From Chromohalobacter canadensis (GTDB lineage: Bacteria > Pseudomonadota > Gammaproteobacteria > Pseudomonadales > Halomonadaceae), in the NCBI RefSeq assembly GCF_034479555.1, contig NZ_CP140151.1:496001-560000 (forward strand): a DNA stretch of 64,000 nucleotides, written 5' to 3'. Below, piece by piece: positions 29,955-38,391 of the stretch. The first letter of the stretch is position 1; each line of letters opens with the position of its first letter. The notes beneath the pieces are model-generated. The model was not told the origin of the DNA. It did not search any database and was given only the letters and a program-made list of their open reading frames with translations. A program made the position numbers and the translations under genes.

Positions 29955-30686
29955 ATGCCGACGTTGAACCTCTCCGGAGCCATACGCCTGCTGGTGCTGG
30001 TGGCGATCTTTCTAGCCGGTGTCTGGAGTCAGTCCAGCGGCGTGATCGACGACTTCATCTTCTATCTGCCCGACGTCCATTACCTGGCCGTGCAACACCT
30101 GTGGCTGACCGTCATGTCCGCTGGCCTAGCGATTCTGGTCGCCATCCCGCTGGGCATCTGGCTGTCACGCCCCAGCATGGCGCAGGTCGCCGAGTCCATG
30201 ATGCAGATCCTCAACGTGGGCACCACCATTCCCACGCTCGCCGTGCTGGCGCTGTCGATGAGCTTTCTCGGCATCGGCACCGTCCCGGCGGTCTTCGGGC
30301 TCTTCGTGGCCACGCTGCTGCCCATCGCCCGCAACACCTATACCGGGCTCAAGGGCGTCGATCCGGCCCTCAAGGAGGCCGCGGCGGGCATCGGTATGTC
30401 GCCCACCCAGCGCCTGCTACGGGTCGAGCTGCCCAACGCCCTGTACGTGATTTTCGCCGGCATCCGCACGGCGCTGGCGATCAACATCGGCACGGTGCCG
30501 CTGGCCTTTTTGATCGGCGCGGGCGGTCTCGGCGAGCTGATCTTCACCGGCATCGACCTCTACGACCCGGTCATGATGCTCTCCGGCGCGATCCCCACGG
30601 CCCTGCTGGCAGTGGTGGTGGACATGCTCATCGCCATCACCGCCTTCGTGGTGGTGCCGCGCGGGGTCAATCCGGGCCGCGCCTAG
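29955..30686 (+). CDS. OpuC/OsmU-type ABC transporter permease (second)
   Basis: The 243-residue inner-membrane permease has about six helices and an EAA loop (KEAAAGIGMSPTQRL, about 139-153), paralogous to the permease at 28042. The AAGGAG ribosome site overlaps the end of the ATPase gene. Together they would form a heterodimeric channel. Confidence 0.88.
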   Translation: MPTLNLSGAIRLLVLVAIFLAGVWSQSSGVIDDFIFYLPDVHYLAVQHLWLTVMSAGLAILVAIPLGIWLSRPSMAQVAESMMQILNVGTTIPTLAVLALSMSFLGIGTVPAVFGLFVATLLPIARNTYTGLKGVDPALKEAAAGIGMSPTQRLLRVELPNALYVIFAGIRTALAINIGTVPLAFLIGAGGLGELIFTGIDLYDPVMMLSGAIPTALLAVVVDMLIAITAFVVVPRGVNPGRA

Positions 30687-30787
30687 CGGGAGCCCTCGAC
30701 GGCTCGAATCCGACAAGCGCAATACCAACAGTCAACGGATAATCGACAATCAACGGCTATCCAACAAGCAACGAAAGGAGCGACACC

Positions 30788-31672
30788 ATGAAAACCTTGA
30801 TGACCCTGCTTACCGGCGCGGCACTCGCCAGCAGCCTGGCGACCGCCCAGGCGAACGAGGTCGTGGTCGGCGGCAAGAACTTCACCGAGCAGCAGATCCT
30901 TTCCAGCATGACCACCCAGTACCTGGAAGGCCTCGGCTATGACGTCGATAAGCGCGCCGGGCTGGGCTCCGCCGTCCTGCGCCAAGCCCAGGAAAACGGC
31001 CAGGTCGACCTCTACTGGGAATACACCGGCACCTCGCTGATCAACTACAACGACGAGTCCGCCGAAGGATTGACCGTCGACGAGACCTACCAGAAGGTCA
31101 AGGAACTCGACGCCGAGAAGGGCCTGGTATGGCTCGAGCCCTCCGACGCCAACAACACCTATGCGCTGGCCATGCGCGAGGCAAGCGTCGAGGAAACCGG
31201 CATCACCTCGCTCAGCGATCTGGCCCAGGCGGTCAACGATGAGCAGGGGCTGACCTTCGCCATGAACGCCGAGTTCTATGCCCGCGAAGACGGCTGGCGC
31301 CCGCTGCAGCAGGCTTATGAATTCCGCGCCAGCCGTGGCGACGTCAAGCGCATGGACTCCGGCCTCGTCTACCAGGCGCTGCGCGACGAGCAAGTCGACG
31401 TGGGGCTGGTGTTCGCCACCGACGGCCGCATCCCCGCCTTCGACTTCCAGGTGCTCGAGGACGACCAGAACTTCTTCCCGGCCTACGCGCTGACACCGGT
31501 GGTGCGCCAGGCGGCTCTGGACGCCAATCCCGAGCTCGCCGAGCAGATGAACACGCTCTCCGGCCTGCTCGACAACGACACCATGTCTACACTCAACGCC
31601 CGGGTCGATGTCGACAAGACATCCATCGAACGGGTCGCCGAGAACTTCCTCGAAGAAAACGACCTGTTGTGA
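30788..31672 (+). CDS. OpuAC/OsmF-type periplasmic substrate-binding protein
   Basis: The 294-residue protein has a signal peptide (residues 1-23, ending AQA) and the glycine-betaine-type binding fold (VVGGKNFTEQQIL, LGSAVLRQAQENGQVDLYWE split across motifs, LEPSDANNTYALAMR). It closes the transporter operon and is followed by a strong terminator. It is paralogous to the orphan at 18779-19675. Exact ligand (betaine, choline, carnitine or another) cannot be decided here. Confidence 0.9.
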   Translation: MKTLMTLLTGAALASSLATAQANEVVVGGKNFTEQQILSSMTTQYLEGLGYDVDKRAGLGSAVLRQAQENGQVDLYWEYTGTSLINYNDESAEGLTVDETYQKVKELDAEKGLVWLEPSDANNTYALAMREASVEETGITSLSDLAQAVNDEQGLTFAMNAEFYAREDGWRPLQQAYEFRASRGDVKRMDSGLVYQALRDEQVDVGLVFATDGRIPAFDFQVLEDDQNFFPAYALTPVVRQAALDANPELAEQMNTLSGLLDNDTMSTLNARVDVDKTSIERVAENFLEENDLL

Positions 31673-31716
31673 TCGGCACCTGAACGGGGCCATGCCCTAC
31701 CGTGCTCGATCATGAC

Positions 31717-31744
31717 GAAGGCCGCTCCAATGCGGCCTTCTTTC
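31717..31744 (+). terminator. Rho-independent terminator of the transporter operon
   Basis: GAAGGCCGC and GCGGCCTTC form a 9-bp stem with a 6-base loop, followed by TTTC, 45 bp after the binding-protein stop. Confidence 0.85.
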
Positions 31745-31791
31745 TGCGTCACGCGTTTCTTGATTCTTCGCCAGCACCCGAGGCCACTGCC

Positions 31792-33111
31792 ATGCACGAC
31801 CACGCCCCCCTCGACTGGATGCACGGGTTCGCTCTCTCTGCCCTGGACGACGCCCATCTGCATCAGGCCAAGCGCTGCCTGCTCGACCTGCTGGGCGTGG
31901 CCGCCGGCGCCACTCGCACGCCGCTGGCCGACAAGGCCACGCGCTTCGTGACCTCCCAACACGGCGGCGAACGCCCACTGCTGTTCACCGCCGGAAAGGC
32001 CTCGCCCACCGGCGTCGCCCTGCACGGGGCCTGGCTGATCGACGCGCTCGACGCCCACGATGGCCAGGTGCTGACCAAGGGACATGCCGGCGTGGCCCTG
32101 CTGCCCGGCTTGCTGGCACTGCCCGAGGTCGCCGATCTCTCCGGGCGCGACTTCCTCACCCTGCTCGCCTACGGCTACGAGATCGCCACCCGCGCGGGGA
32201 TCGCCCTGCACGCCACCAGCCCGGACTACCACACCTCCGGCGCCTGGAACGCCCTGGGTGTGGCCGCCGTGGCCGCGCGCCTGCGCGTGGCCGATGTCGA
32301 GACCTTACATCATGCCCTTGGCATCGCCGAGTTCTATGGCCCGCGCAGCCAGATGATGCGCTGCATCGACCATCCCACGATGCTCAAGGACGGCTCCGGC
32401 TGGGGCGCGATGACCGGCATCTCCGCCGCCCTTCTGGCCGAGGACGGCTTCACCGGCGCCCCGGCGCTGACCGTGACCGCACCAAACGTGGCCGGTCTCT
32501 GGCAGGACCTGGGCGAGCGCTGGTATCTCCACGAGCAGTACTTCAAGGCCTACCCGATCTGCCGCTGGGCCCAGCCCGCGGTGGAAGCCGTGCTGTCACT
32601 GCCCGCCGAACAACACGACCCCGCCGCCATCGCCCGCATCGAGATCGTCACCTTCCACGAGGGCAAGCGTCTGCATGTGACGCACCCGACCACCACCGAG
32701 CAAGCCCAGTACAGCCTGCCCTGGTCCGTCGCCTGCGCCCTGGGCCGAGGCACCGTGGATGTCGCAGGCGTCAGCGACGAACTCGACGCCCCGGACCTCA
32801 AGGCCCTGGCCAGCCGGGTGGAGATTCACGAGGACGACACCTTCAACGCCCGCTTTCCCGCCGAGCGCTGGGCGCGCGCCCGGCTGCATCTGGAAAGCGG
32901 CGAGGTCATCGAAAGCGCCGACTTCGAGGCGCGCGGCAACCCCGATCGCCCGCTTTCGGACGCCGAGATATTCGCCAAGTACTGGGCGCTGGCCGAACCC
33001 GTGCTGGGCGAGCGCGCGGCCCGGCTGCACGACGTGGTGATGAGCCTCGAGGCACGTCCGGCAAGCGACCTGCTGGCGCTGCTCAGCGCACCCACGTTTT
33101 CCAAACAATAG
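31792..33111 (+). CDS. MmgE/PrpD-family protein
   Basis: This 439-residue protein belongs to the 2-methylcitrate dehydratase/aconitate decarboxylase superfamily (MmgE/PrpD). Motifs include the N-terminal LLDLLGVAAGA, KGHAGVALLPGLLAL and YFKAYPICRWAQPAVEA. Members dehydrate, decarboxylate or isomerise small tricarboxylates and related acids. The ATG at 31792 fits the domain start; a longer frame to 31702 overlaps the terminator. The nitrilase-fold gene starts 12 bp downstream, suggesting a two-gene unit degrading an imported amide or acid. Confidence 0.85.
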   Translation: MHDHAPLDWMHGFALSALDDAHLHQAKRCLLDLLGVAAGATRTPLADKATRFVTSQHGGERPLLFTAGKASPTGVALHGAWLIDALDAHDGQVLTKGHAGVALLPGLLALPEVADLSGRDFLTLLAYGYEIATRAGIALHATSPDYHTSGAWNALGVAAVAARLRVADVETLHHALGIAEFYGPRSQMMRCIDHPTMLKDGSGWGAMTGISAALLAEDGFTGAPALTVTAPNVAGLWQDLGERWYLHEQYFKAYPICRWAQPAVEAVLSLPAEQHDPAAIARIEIVTFHEGKRLHVTHPTTTEQAQYSLPWSVACALGRGTVDVAGVSDELDAPDLKALASRVEIHEDDTFNARFPAERWARARLHLESGEVIESADFEARGNPDRPLSDAEIFAKYWALAEPVLGERAARLHDVVMSLEARPASDLLALLSAPTFSKQ

Positions 33112-33123
33112 CGAGACGCCTCC

Positions 33124-33966
33124 ATGCACTATCAGGATCAACTGCGCGTCGGCGCCGCGCAGATCAACGCCAGCCTCGGCGATGTCGATGCCAATCTCGA
33201 GCGCCATCTCGCGTTCATTGCCGACGCACGCCGCGCGGAGCTGGAATTGCTGGTCTTCCCCGAGCTCTCGCTGACCGGCTACGGCCTGGGCAACCGGGTG
33301 ATCGACGTGGCCTGCCCGGCTCATGATCCGCGCCTGGCCGAGCTCGCCCGCGCCGCCGGCGAGATGCAGGTGGTGGTCGGCTTCGTCGAGGAAGCCAGCC
33401 CCGGCGAGTACTACAACGCCCTGGCGATTCTCCAGCACGGCAAGCTGCAGGCCGTGCACCGCAAGCTCAACCTGCCCACCTACGGTGGCCTGGAAGAAGG
33501 CAAGCTGTTCACCCACGGCAGCGAGCTCACGCATCTTCCGGTGTGCCCCGGCTGGTCGGTGACCCCGCTGATCTGCGCCGACCTGTGGAATCCGGGGCTG
33601 GTGCACGCCGCCCTGCTGGCCCGCCCCACCGTACTGTGCGCACCGATCAACTCGGCCTCGGGCATCGTCAGCGACGACTTCTCCAACGAGCAGAACTGGG
33701 CCGTCAACCTGCAGTTCTACGCCATGACCTACGGCACACCCGTGATCATGGCCAACCGCTTCGGCCCCGAAGGCGACAGCCACTTCTGGGGCGGCTCGCG
33801 CATTCTCGGCCCGCGCGGCGACACCCTCGCCCTGGCCGAGGACGGCGAAACGCTGATCGAAGCCCAGCTCTCGCGCACCGCCATTGCCCGCGCCCGCTTC
33901 GAGCTCCCCACCCACCGCGACGCCGATACGCCACTGGTACGCGAATTGATGGACGGCTATCGCTGA
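33124..33966 (+). CDS. Nitrilase-superfamily carbon-nitrogen hydrolase (copy 2)
   Basis: The 280-residue amidase-like protein has Glu in VFPELSLTGYG, Lys in HRKLNLPTYGG and Cys in LICADLWNPG. It is paralogous to 26782-27642. It lies 12 bp behind the MmgE/PrpD gene. The two copies flank the transporter operon, suggesting that imported substrates carry an amide or nitrile bond. Confidence 0.87.
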   Translation: MHYQDQLRVGAAQINASLGDVDANLERHLAFIADARRAELELLVFPELSLTGYGLGNRVIDVACPAHDPRLAELARAAGEMQVVVGFVEEASPGEYYNALAILQHGKLQAVHRKLNLPTYGGLEEGKLFTHGSELTHLPVCPGWSVTPLICADLWNPGLVHAALLARPTVLCAPINSASGIVSDDFSNEQNWAVNLQFYAMTYGTPVIMANRFGPEGDSHFWGGSRILGPRGDTLALAEDGETLIEAQLSRTAIARARFELPTHRDADTPLVRELMDGYR

Positions 33967-34049
33967 ACCCGGCCCCAAACGACACTCGGCGCCTCCCAAG
34001 GGAAGGCGCCGAGTGCATGTGAAGCGGGATCTAAACAGTCAAAGGCGAA

Positions 34050-34526
34050 TCAGTCGCGGCGATACGTCCCCACCAACCGGCTCATGCCAAGAATATGCGG
34101 CTCAAGCTCGTTGAGCAGTTCCGGCTGCGTCAGTCCCTCGGGCAGTTCGGTGAGGGTATCCAGCGCCAGCACCCAGAAATAATACTGGTGCGGCCCGTGG
34201 CCCTCCGGCGGCATGGCACCGCCATAGCCGATAGCGCCACCATCGTTGATGCCGGCAGTGCCTGTCTTCGTGCCCTCTTCCAGCGAGGTGACATCCGCCG
34301 GCAGGTTGTAGAGAAGCCAATGCACGTAGCCGTAGCTGCCATCCTTCACCAGCGGCGCATCCGGATCGTGGCAGATCACCGCGAAGCCCTTGGTCCCCGC
34401 CGGCGCATCCTTCCAGCTCAGGGCCGGGGATACATCATCACCTTCCGCCGAATGACGCTTCGGAATCGCCCCATTCGGCGTGAAGGCGGTGCTTTCGACT
34501 TGCATGCTGGACGGTGCAAAAGGCAT
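34050..34526 (-). CDS. YbhB/YbcL-family Raf-kinase-inhibitor-like protein
   Basis: This 158-residue PEBP-fold protein shows DVSPALSWKDAPAGTK, VICHDPDAP, YVHWLLYNLP and GPHQYYFWVLALD in family order. No signal peptide is seen. Function of bacterial members is unclear. The GGGAGG site fixes the start. It is the last chromosomal-type gene before the cassette array. Confidence 0.9.
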   Translation of the reverse strand: MPFAPSSMQVESTAFTPNGAIPKRHSAEGDDVSPALSWKDAPAGTKGFAVICHDPDAPLVKDGSYGYVHWLLYNLPADVTSLEEGTKTGTAGINDGGAIGYGGAMPPEGHGPHQYYFWVLALDTLTELPEGLTQPELLNELEPHILGMSRLVGTYRRD

Positions 34527-34693
34527 GGCGATCCTCCCATGAAACGCATTGAAACAATGAACCGAGCGACGCCCTCACGGCGGCTCTTCCCCATAAGGTG
34601 ATGGCGTAAGTGGAGGATTCAACCCGTCGGGCGGACAGTAGGCAAGGATCAGCACTATATGCCAAGGCACCGATCCTTCTATGTATAACTCTC

Positions 34694-34760
34694 CAATAAC
34701 CGGCGCGCGGATTTTTGCGCGTCCGGCGCCGCAGGCGCGCAGTTGATTAGCTTGTTAATT
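34694..34760 (-). repeat. attC-like site A
   Basis: It is a GC-rich palindromic site after the 200-residue cassette gene, whose TAA stop lies in the core site (GTTAATT on the plus strand at 34754). The other end (ATAACCGG, about 34696) is degenerate. It is the left end of the array. Confidence 0.6.
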
Positions 34761-35357
34761 ACTTTTACGTAAGAATTCGAAATCAAGATCATAAGCGTCG
34801 CAGGCTCGACTATAAATGTTTTCATCACCTTCATCGTGTGCAGCCAATGTAAGATAGTAGTTTTCTCCGTTGTACTTTTTAAAAACAATCCATTCTCCGC
34901 TAACCTTCTTTTTCTCAACCCTTTTTTGAAATGCTCCAACTGTGCTTTCGTGAGCCATAAATTTAATAAACTCATCATCTATATACCCAGATTTATTATT
35001 CGCAAAAGCTTTATTTATAACCTCCTTTAAATTCTCATTTCCGCCAAACTCATAGCCAAAATGAGCCCCAAGGTTTTTCATTATAAATCGCGCATCAGTA
35101 AAATGCTTTTTCATGAGTCCTTTCAAAGGCTCTCTATTAAAGGCGGAAGCAGTTTGAGTAGAAGATACCTCCTTAAGGCCTTCTAGGAACTTAACCTCAT
35201 CTAGTATCTGGTGAGTATTAATAACTTTATTTGCCTGCATTTGCATTACCTGAGCAATGAAGATGCTGCTAATCCGAGAGATATCTAAGCCATAGAAACC
35301 AAGATCATTAGCAGCAAATTCTTCAAGGTCTTCTCTACTTAGTGAAATTTTATTCAT
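34755..35357 (-). CDS. Cassette protein of unknown function (200 residues)
   Basis: I do not recognise this protein. It is AT-rich, soluble and mixed alpha/beta, with a C-terminal segment rich in aromatic beta strands (GEWIVFKKYNGENYYLTLAAHD, split) and no signal peptide or membrane helix. Its stop lies inside attC A and its start 10 bases from attC B, so gene and site form a minimal one-gene cassette of ~680 bp. Confidence 0.75.
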   Translation of the reverse strand: MNKISLSREDLEEFAANDLGFYGLDISRISSIFIAQVMQMQANKVINTHQILDEVKFLEGLKEVSSTQTASAFNREPLKGLMKKHFTDARFIMKNLGAHFGYEFGGNENLKEVINKAFANNKSGYIDDEFIKFMAHESTVGAFQKRVEKKKVSGEWIVFKKYNGENYYLTLAAHDEGDENIYSRACDAYDLDFEFLRKSN

Positions 35358-35367
35358 TGGTTACAAC

Positions 35368-35443
35368 CTTATCGCCCGGCTCACGCGCCGGTTTGGAGCC
35401 GCGAAGCGCGGAAAATCGGACACTGTGCAGCCGATTGTTAAGC
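35368..35443 (-). repeat. attC site B
   Basis: On the minus strand it starts with GCTTAAC (a perfect RYYYAAC core) and has the paired arms AATCGGCTGCAC... and ...GAGCCGGGCG. The distal core is degenerate (GATAAGG rather than GTTRRRY). The inner sequence closely resembles attC D (41335-41412). Confidence 0.75.
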
Positions 35444-35445
35444 GT

Positions 35446-36051
35446 TCATTTACCGTCGTCCCATGAATTCAAAAAATCTGCCAACACATCCCCATGACAC
35501 GACTCCGGCTTACAAAAACACCCCAAACGCTTCCCTGCCAACTTGTACACCTCATTCTTGTCTTTGTTTGGGAACTTCTCAAAAACAAAATCATACTTAT
35601 ACTTCCTTATAACCTCTTCTCTGTCTTCACCGTCTTCATACATTGAATATGGGTTTCCCCAATACGATCCCCGCCCAATGTACTCGTACTCAGGCGTACT
35701 TTTTAGACCCTTATATTCTGGCTCACGTTTAATATTGATTACTCGAGTAATAGCAATATTTATAAAACGAAGAGGAACAGAGTTTTCTATGAGTAGCTTA
35801 ACCTCTTTTGGAAACTCTTCACCGTCGTCGAAAACAATTGCGTGGGTTATGTCGCTCACACTCCAATTCTCAGATTGCAGAGTCGAACCAACCTTCTGGC
35901 TCTCATCAGAAATCCGTTGGATAAAATCATTTTCATCCGATGGATAAATCAACTCAACCGCATCTGAGGCAGAGAGTATTTTTTCAACTTTCCTATGGAA
36001 CTTTTGGTAGCATTTGAAAAGTTTCGGATAAAGAACTAGGATTTTTTTCAT
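35446..36051 (-). CDS. DUF4326-domain cassette protein
   Basis: The 201-residue protein has an N-terminal ~105 residues of unknown type and a C-terminal DUF4326 domain (TRVINIKRE, IGRGSYWGNPYSM, REEVIRKYKYDF, LGCFCKPESCHGDVLADFL). DUF4326 is a small domain found in conflict-type operons and linked by comparative genomics to nucleotide/ADP-ribose chemistry; no activity is proven here. Its ATG overlaps the TGA of the DUF488 gene by one base, making it the third gene of a coupled trio. Confidence 0.8.
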   Translation of the reverse strand: MKKILVLYPKLFKCYQKFHRKVEKILSASDAVELIYPSDENDFIQRISDESQKVGSTLQSENWSVSDITHAIVFDDGEEFPKEVKLLIENSVPLRFINIAITRVINIKREPEYKGLKSTPEYEYIGRGSYWGNPYSMYEDGEDREEVIRKYKYDFVFEKFPNKDKNEVYKLAGKRLGCFCKPESCHGDVLADFLNSWDDGK

Positions 36052-36491
36052 CAGTATAAATGTTTAACTTTGAGGTCCAAGTCAGAATACTCGTTTAAAT
36101 ACTCCACAACTAGCCGTCTGTGACAAAAATGCGGTTCGTGTTCGGAGCACAGCAAACACCCATGGTCTAGGAGCGAAGGCATGATTGATTTCTCGATATT
36201 TCTTTTCGCCATCAGGTTAAGGAATTTATCCTCATATCGCTCCCATGGCATATCACCCTTTTTATATGCGTTAAGAATATCTTTTGTAGGTGCTAATTCT
36301 GGCAAATGCGCATAATCAGCACCACAAAGTTCTTTCAAAAAAAACTTCAGATCATCCCTTTTTGCAAACCCAGACAATTGAGACACATTATTGAGACGGA
36401 CATCAATCAAGGTCTTGACTTGCGACACCTTGAGGAATTTAAAGAACTTTTCCGCGTTCTTTTGTGTAAATCCAATCGTATAAATTTTCAT
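36051..36491 (-). CDS. DUF488 cassette protein
   Basis: The 146-residue protein is of the longer DUF488 type: YTIGFTQKNAEKFF at the start, LIDVRLNN, GFAKRDDLKFFL, and the C-terminal Cys/His motif LLCSEHEPHFCHRRLVVEYL. DUF488 proteins recur in defence and stress islands but are uncharacterised. It lies 11 bp after the dual-OB-like gene and is joined to the DUF4326 gene. Confidence 0.82.
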   Translation of the reverse strand: MKIYTIGFTQKNAEKFFKFLKVSQVKTLIDVRLNNVSQLSGFAKRDDLKFFLKELCGADYAHLPELAPTKDILNAYKKGDMPWERYEDKFLNLMAKRNIEKSIMPSLLDHGCLLCSEHEPHFCHRRLVVEYLNEYSDLDLKVKHLY

Positions 36492-36502
36492 AGTGCTTCC
36501 TA

Positions 36503-37117
36503 CTAAAACACAGTCGCAACGAGCTTAAAGCAGTCGCCTTGGTACTCTTCGCCGAGGCTCACACATAGAATTCCTTTAACTGCCTCGTTGTTTTGAGTGA
36601 TTCTGTCAAAGCTAGGGTCCGTAACAGCGAGATCATAGTTAGTGCCGCGATATAAAAACGATGCTCTTCGTCGGTTATACTGATTTCTGTATAAATTCAA
36701 ATTGTCGACAGCCATTAGATACAAGGATTGTCCAACTACAATCTGTCCTGATAAAATGAGTGCGTGTGGCACTCGATCTGCATTACCCCATATATCGTCA
36801 GGTTGATCCAGGTACTGGTTTAGTTCTCCGTCTGAAATCCTATAATTTTGCCGCCACATAGATCCGTCTATTACATAGTTTTCTGGCTGGTGCGCCAAGG
36901 GAACATGAGCAGAAAAGCCCATAAGAACTTTCTGCAAAGGCTTCACATTGAAAGTTCCATGTGGGTTCTGACACTGAGCTTGCGCGTGACTCAATTCCGC
37001 ACCATTTGTATTCGAGACCGGCCGCACCCACTGGCCAGTAGCAGTGCATTTTCCAGCAACACAGTGCTGATGATGCTTCACGGAATTTGCCAGAATCACT
37101 ATTTCAGCGTTGTTCAT
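36503..37117 (-). CDS. Dual-OB-domain-like cassette protein
   Basis: The 204-residue protein resembles proteins annotated as dual OB-domain. It begins AEIVILANSVKHHQHCVAGK, has WVRPVSN near residue 32 and a second half with PHALILSGQIVVGQSLYLMAV. It may bind nucleic acid or nucleotides. The start at 37117 is fixed by GGAGGGG. It is the first gene of a three-gene cassette ending at attC B; its start is 32 bp from attC C. The family call is by recollection of motifs and is moderate. Confidence 0.65.
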   Translation of the reverse strand: MNNAEIVILANSVKHHQHCVAGKCTATGQWVRPVSNTNGAELSHAQAQCQNPHGTFNVKPLQKVLMGFSAHVPLAHQPENYVIDGSMWRQNYRISDGELNQYLDQPDDIWGNADRVPHALILSGQIVVGQSLYLMAVDNLNLYRNQYNRRRASFLYRGTNYDLAVTDPSFDRITQNNEAVKGILCVSLGEEYQGDCFKLVATVF

Positions 37118-37148
37118 AATCCCCTCCAAACTTGAGCTGCGACGTAAC

Positions 37149-37273
37149 GCTTAACGCCCAATTAAGTAGTGAGCAACGCAATACAAAAGCTACCGCATTA
37201 CGCCATAAACACAGAACTCACTGCAAACCAAAACTGCCACGCGTTGCGAATCGGCTTGATTTGTTTGTTAGCT
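37149..37273 (-). repeat. attC site C, Vibrio-repeat-like (125 bp)
   Basis: Its length and several blocks (minus strand AACAAAC, TCAAG, CAACGCGTGGC, a central TTGTGTTT-like part, and GGGCGTTAAGC at the end) resemble the ~125-bp VCR-type attC sites of Vibrio superintegrons. It is the site of the 233-residue cassette gene that is now split by an IS. Confidence 0.8.
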
Positions 37274-38291
37274 GTTTCAGTCGCTGATCACTCTTTTGTG
37301 AGTAATTGTCGGGTCCCGTGTGATTGACTACCCGCTTGGTAAATAACTCAGGACGCTTGGTCTGCCATTCCTTCATCATCGCAATCGGTGATTGATGGTG
37401 CAGCGCCTTCTGCGGGATGTGGTGATTGTACAGCCAGGTGTAGCGTTTGAGCGTCTGCTCCAGGTCCTCGCCTGAGGTATAGCGCCGAGTCGCCAGCACA
37501 TCGCTGATACGGCCGTTGAAGCGCTCCACCATGCCGTTTGTCTGCGGTCTTCCCGGCTTGATCAGACGGTGCTCGATACCAAGGGCCTGGCACTCTTGGT
37601 CAAACGGGTGATTCCCGCTGGGCTTGCGCTCCCCCGCCCGCGTGAAGCGATCGGTGAATGACTTGCCGTTGTCGGTCAGTACCGTCTGGACCTGGAAGGG
37701 AGCCTTCTCCTCCACCCGCTTCATGAACGCCCGCGCATCCTTCGCGGACTGGCTGCGTCTCACCTCCAGATGGACCCAGCGCGTGGCGCGATCGATGGCG
37801 ACGTACAGGTAGCGTTTTTGCTCCTCATCGGGCATCCGGGGCAGGTGCTTGATGTCGATGTGCACGTAGCCCGGCTCATAATCTTTGAAGGGCTTGTGCC
37901 GGGGTTTCTCATCGTCGCCCGCGTCCCGTCTAGACAGCTCTGCCAGTGTCGGCACCTCGCGCCGCTTGAGCATGCGATGCAGACCAGAACGCGACAAGCC
38001 AGGATTGAGGAACTCACGCGCCACGACGAGCAGATCATCCAGGCCGAGGCGCAGGAATTCGCGCGCCGCGATCAGCACCTCTTCCTGTTCGGAAGTGAGC
38101 GTGGCCAGCAGGTTGTGACGCGTGTGCGGTCGGTCCTGGACATCGTCACGGTACCGCCAGCGCCGGATGGTCGAGACGGCGACGCCGTACTGGCGTGCTA
38201 GCTCGCTGTCGCTGATGCTGGAAGGCGCTGCCTGGATCTCGGCCCGGATCTTCGGAGTGGTGGTCGCCTGTTTATGTAGCTTGATGTCCAT
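37218..38291 (-). CDS. IS481-family transposase
   Basis: The 357-residue DDE transposase has an N-terminal helix-turn-helix (SDSELARQYGVAVSTIRRW, about 28-46). Catalytic residues lie in YVHIDIKHLP (Asp), TVLTDNGKSF (Asp) and GRPQTNGMVERFNGRI (Glu). The reading frame does not stop inside the element. It passes the left end (about 37297) and its last ~26 codons come from flanking DNA and attC C. The SD is GGGAG nine bases upstream. It is probably active or recently active, as motifs are intact. Confidence 0.9.
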   Translation of the reverse strand: MDIKLHKQATTTPKIRAEIQAAPSSISDSELARQYGVAVSTIRRWRYRDDVQDRPHTRHNLLATLTSEQEEVLIAAREFLRLGLDDLLVVAREFLNPGLSRSGLHRMLKRREVPTLAELSRRDAGDDEKPRHKPFKDYEPGYVHIDIKHLPRMPDEEQKRYLYVAIDRATRWVHLEVRRSQSAKDARAFMKRVEEKAPFQVQTVLTDNGKSFTDRFTRAGERKPSGNHPFDQECQALGIEHRLIKPGRPQTNGMVERFNGRISDVLATRRYTSGEDLEQTLKRYTWLYNHHIPQKALHHQSPIAMMKEWQTKRPELFTKRVVNHTGPDNYSQKSDQRLKQLTNKSSRFATRGSFGLQ

Positions 38292-38391
38292 ATCCTTGCT
38301 CCCGGATGAACTGGTGAAGAAGCTCCTTGGCGGCCAGCAAAGGATAACTTCTATAGCTCATCTGATCATCCGGGACCCTACAAGTAATGTG
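37297..38391 (-). mobile_element. IS481-type insertion sequence (~1.1 kb)
   Basis: Imperfect terminal inverted repeats are visible: left TGTGAGTAATTGTCGGGTCC (37297-37316) and right, read inwards, matching ACTTGTAGGGTCCCGG (complement of about 38371-38391). About 20 of 26 positions agree. GC content is far higher than in the surrounding cassette. No clean target duplication was found. It contains the transposase gene. Confidence 0.75.

Noticed and set aside
32596..33999. 467-codon frame opposite the MmgE/PrpD and nitrilase genes
   Set aside because: Spans two real genes on the other strand; low-complexity Gly/Ala/Val composition.
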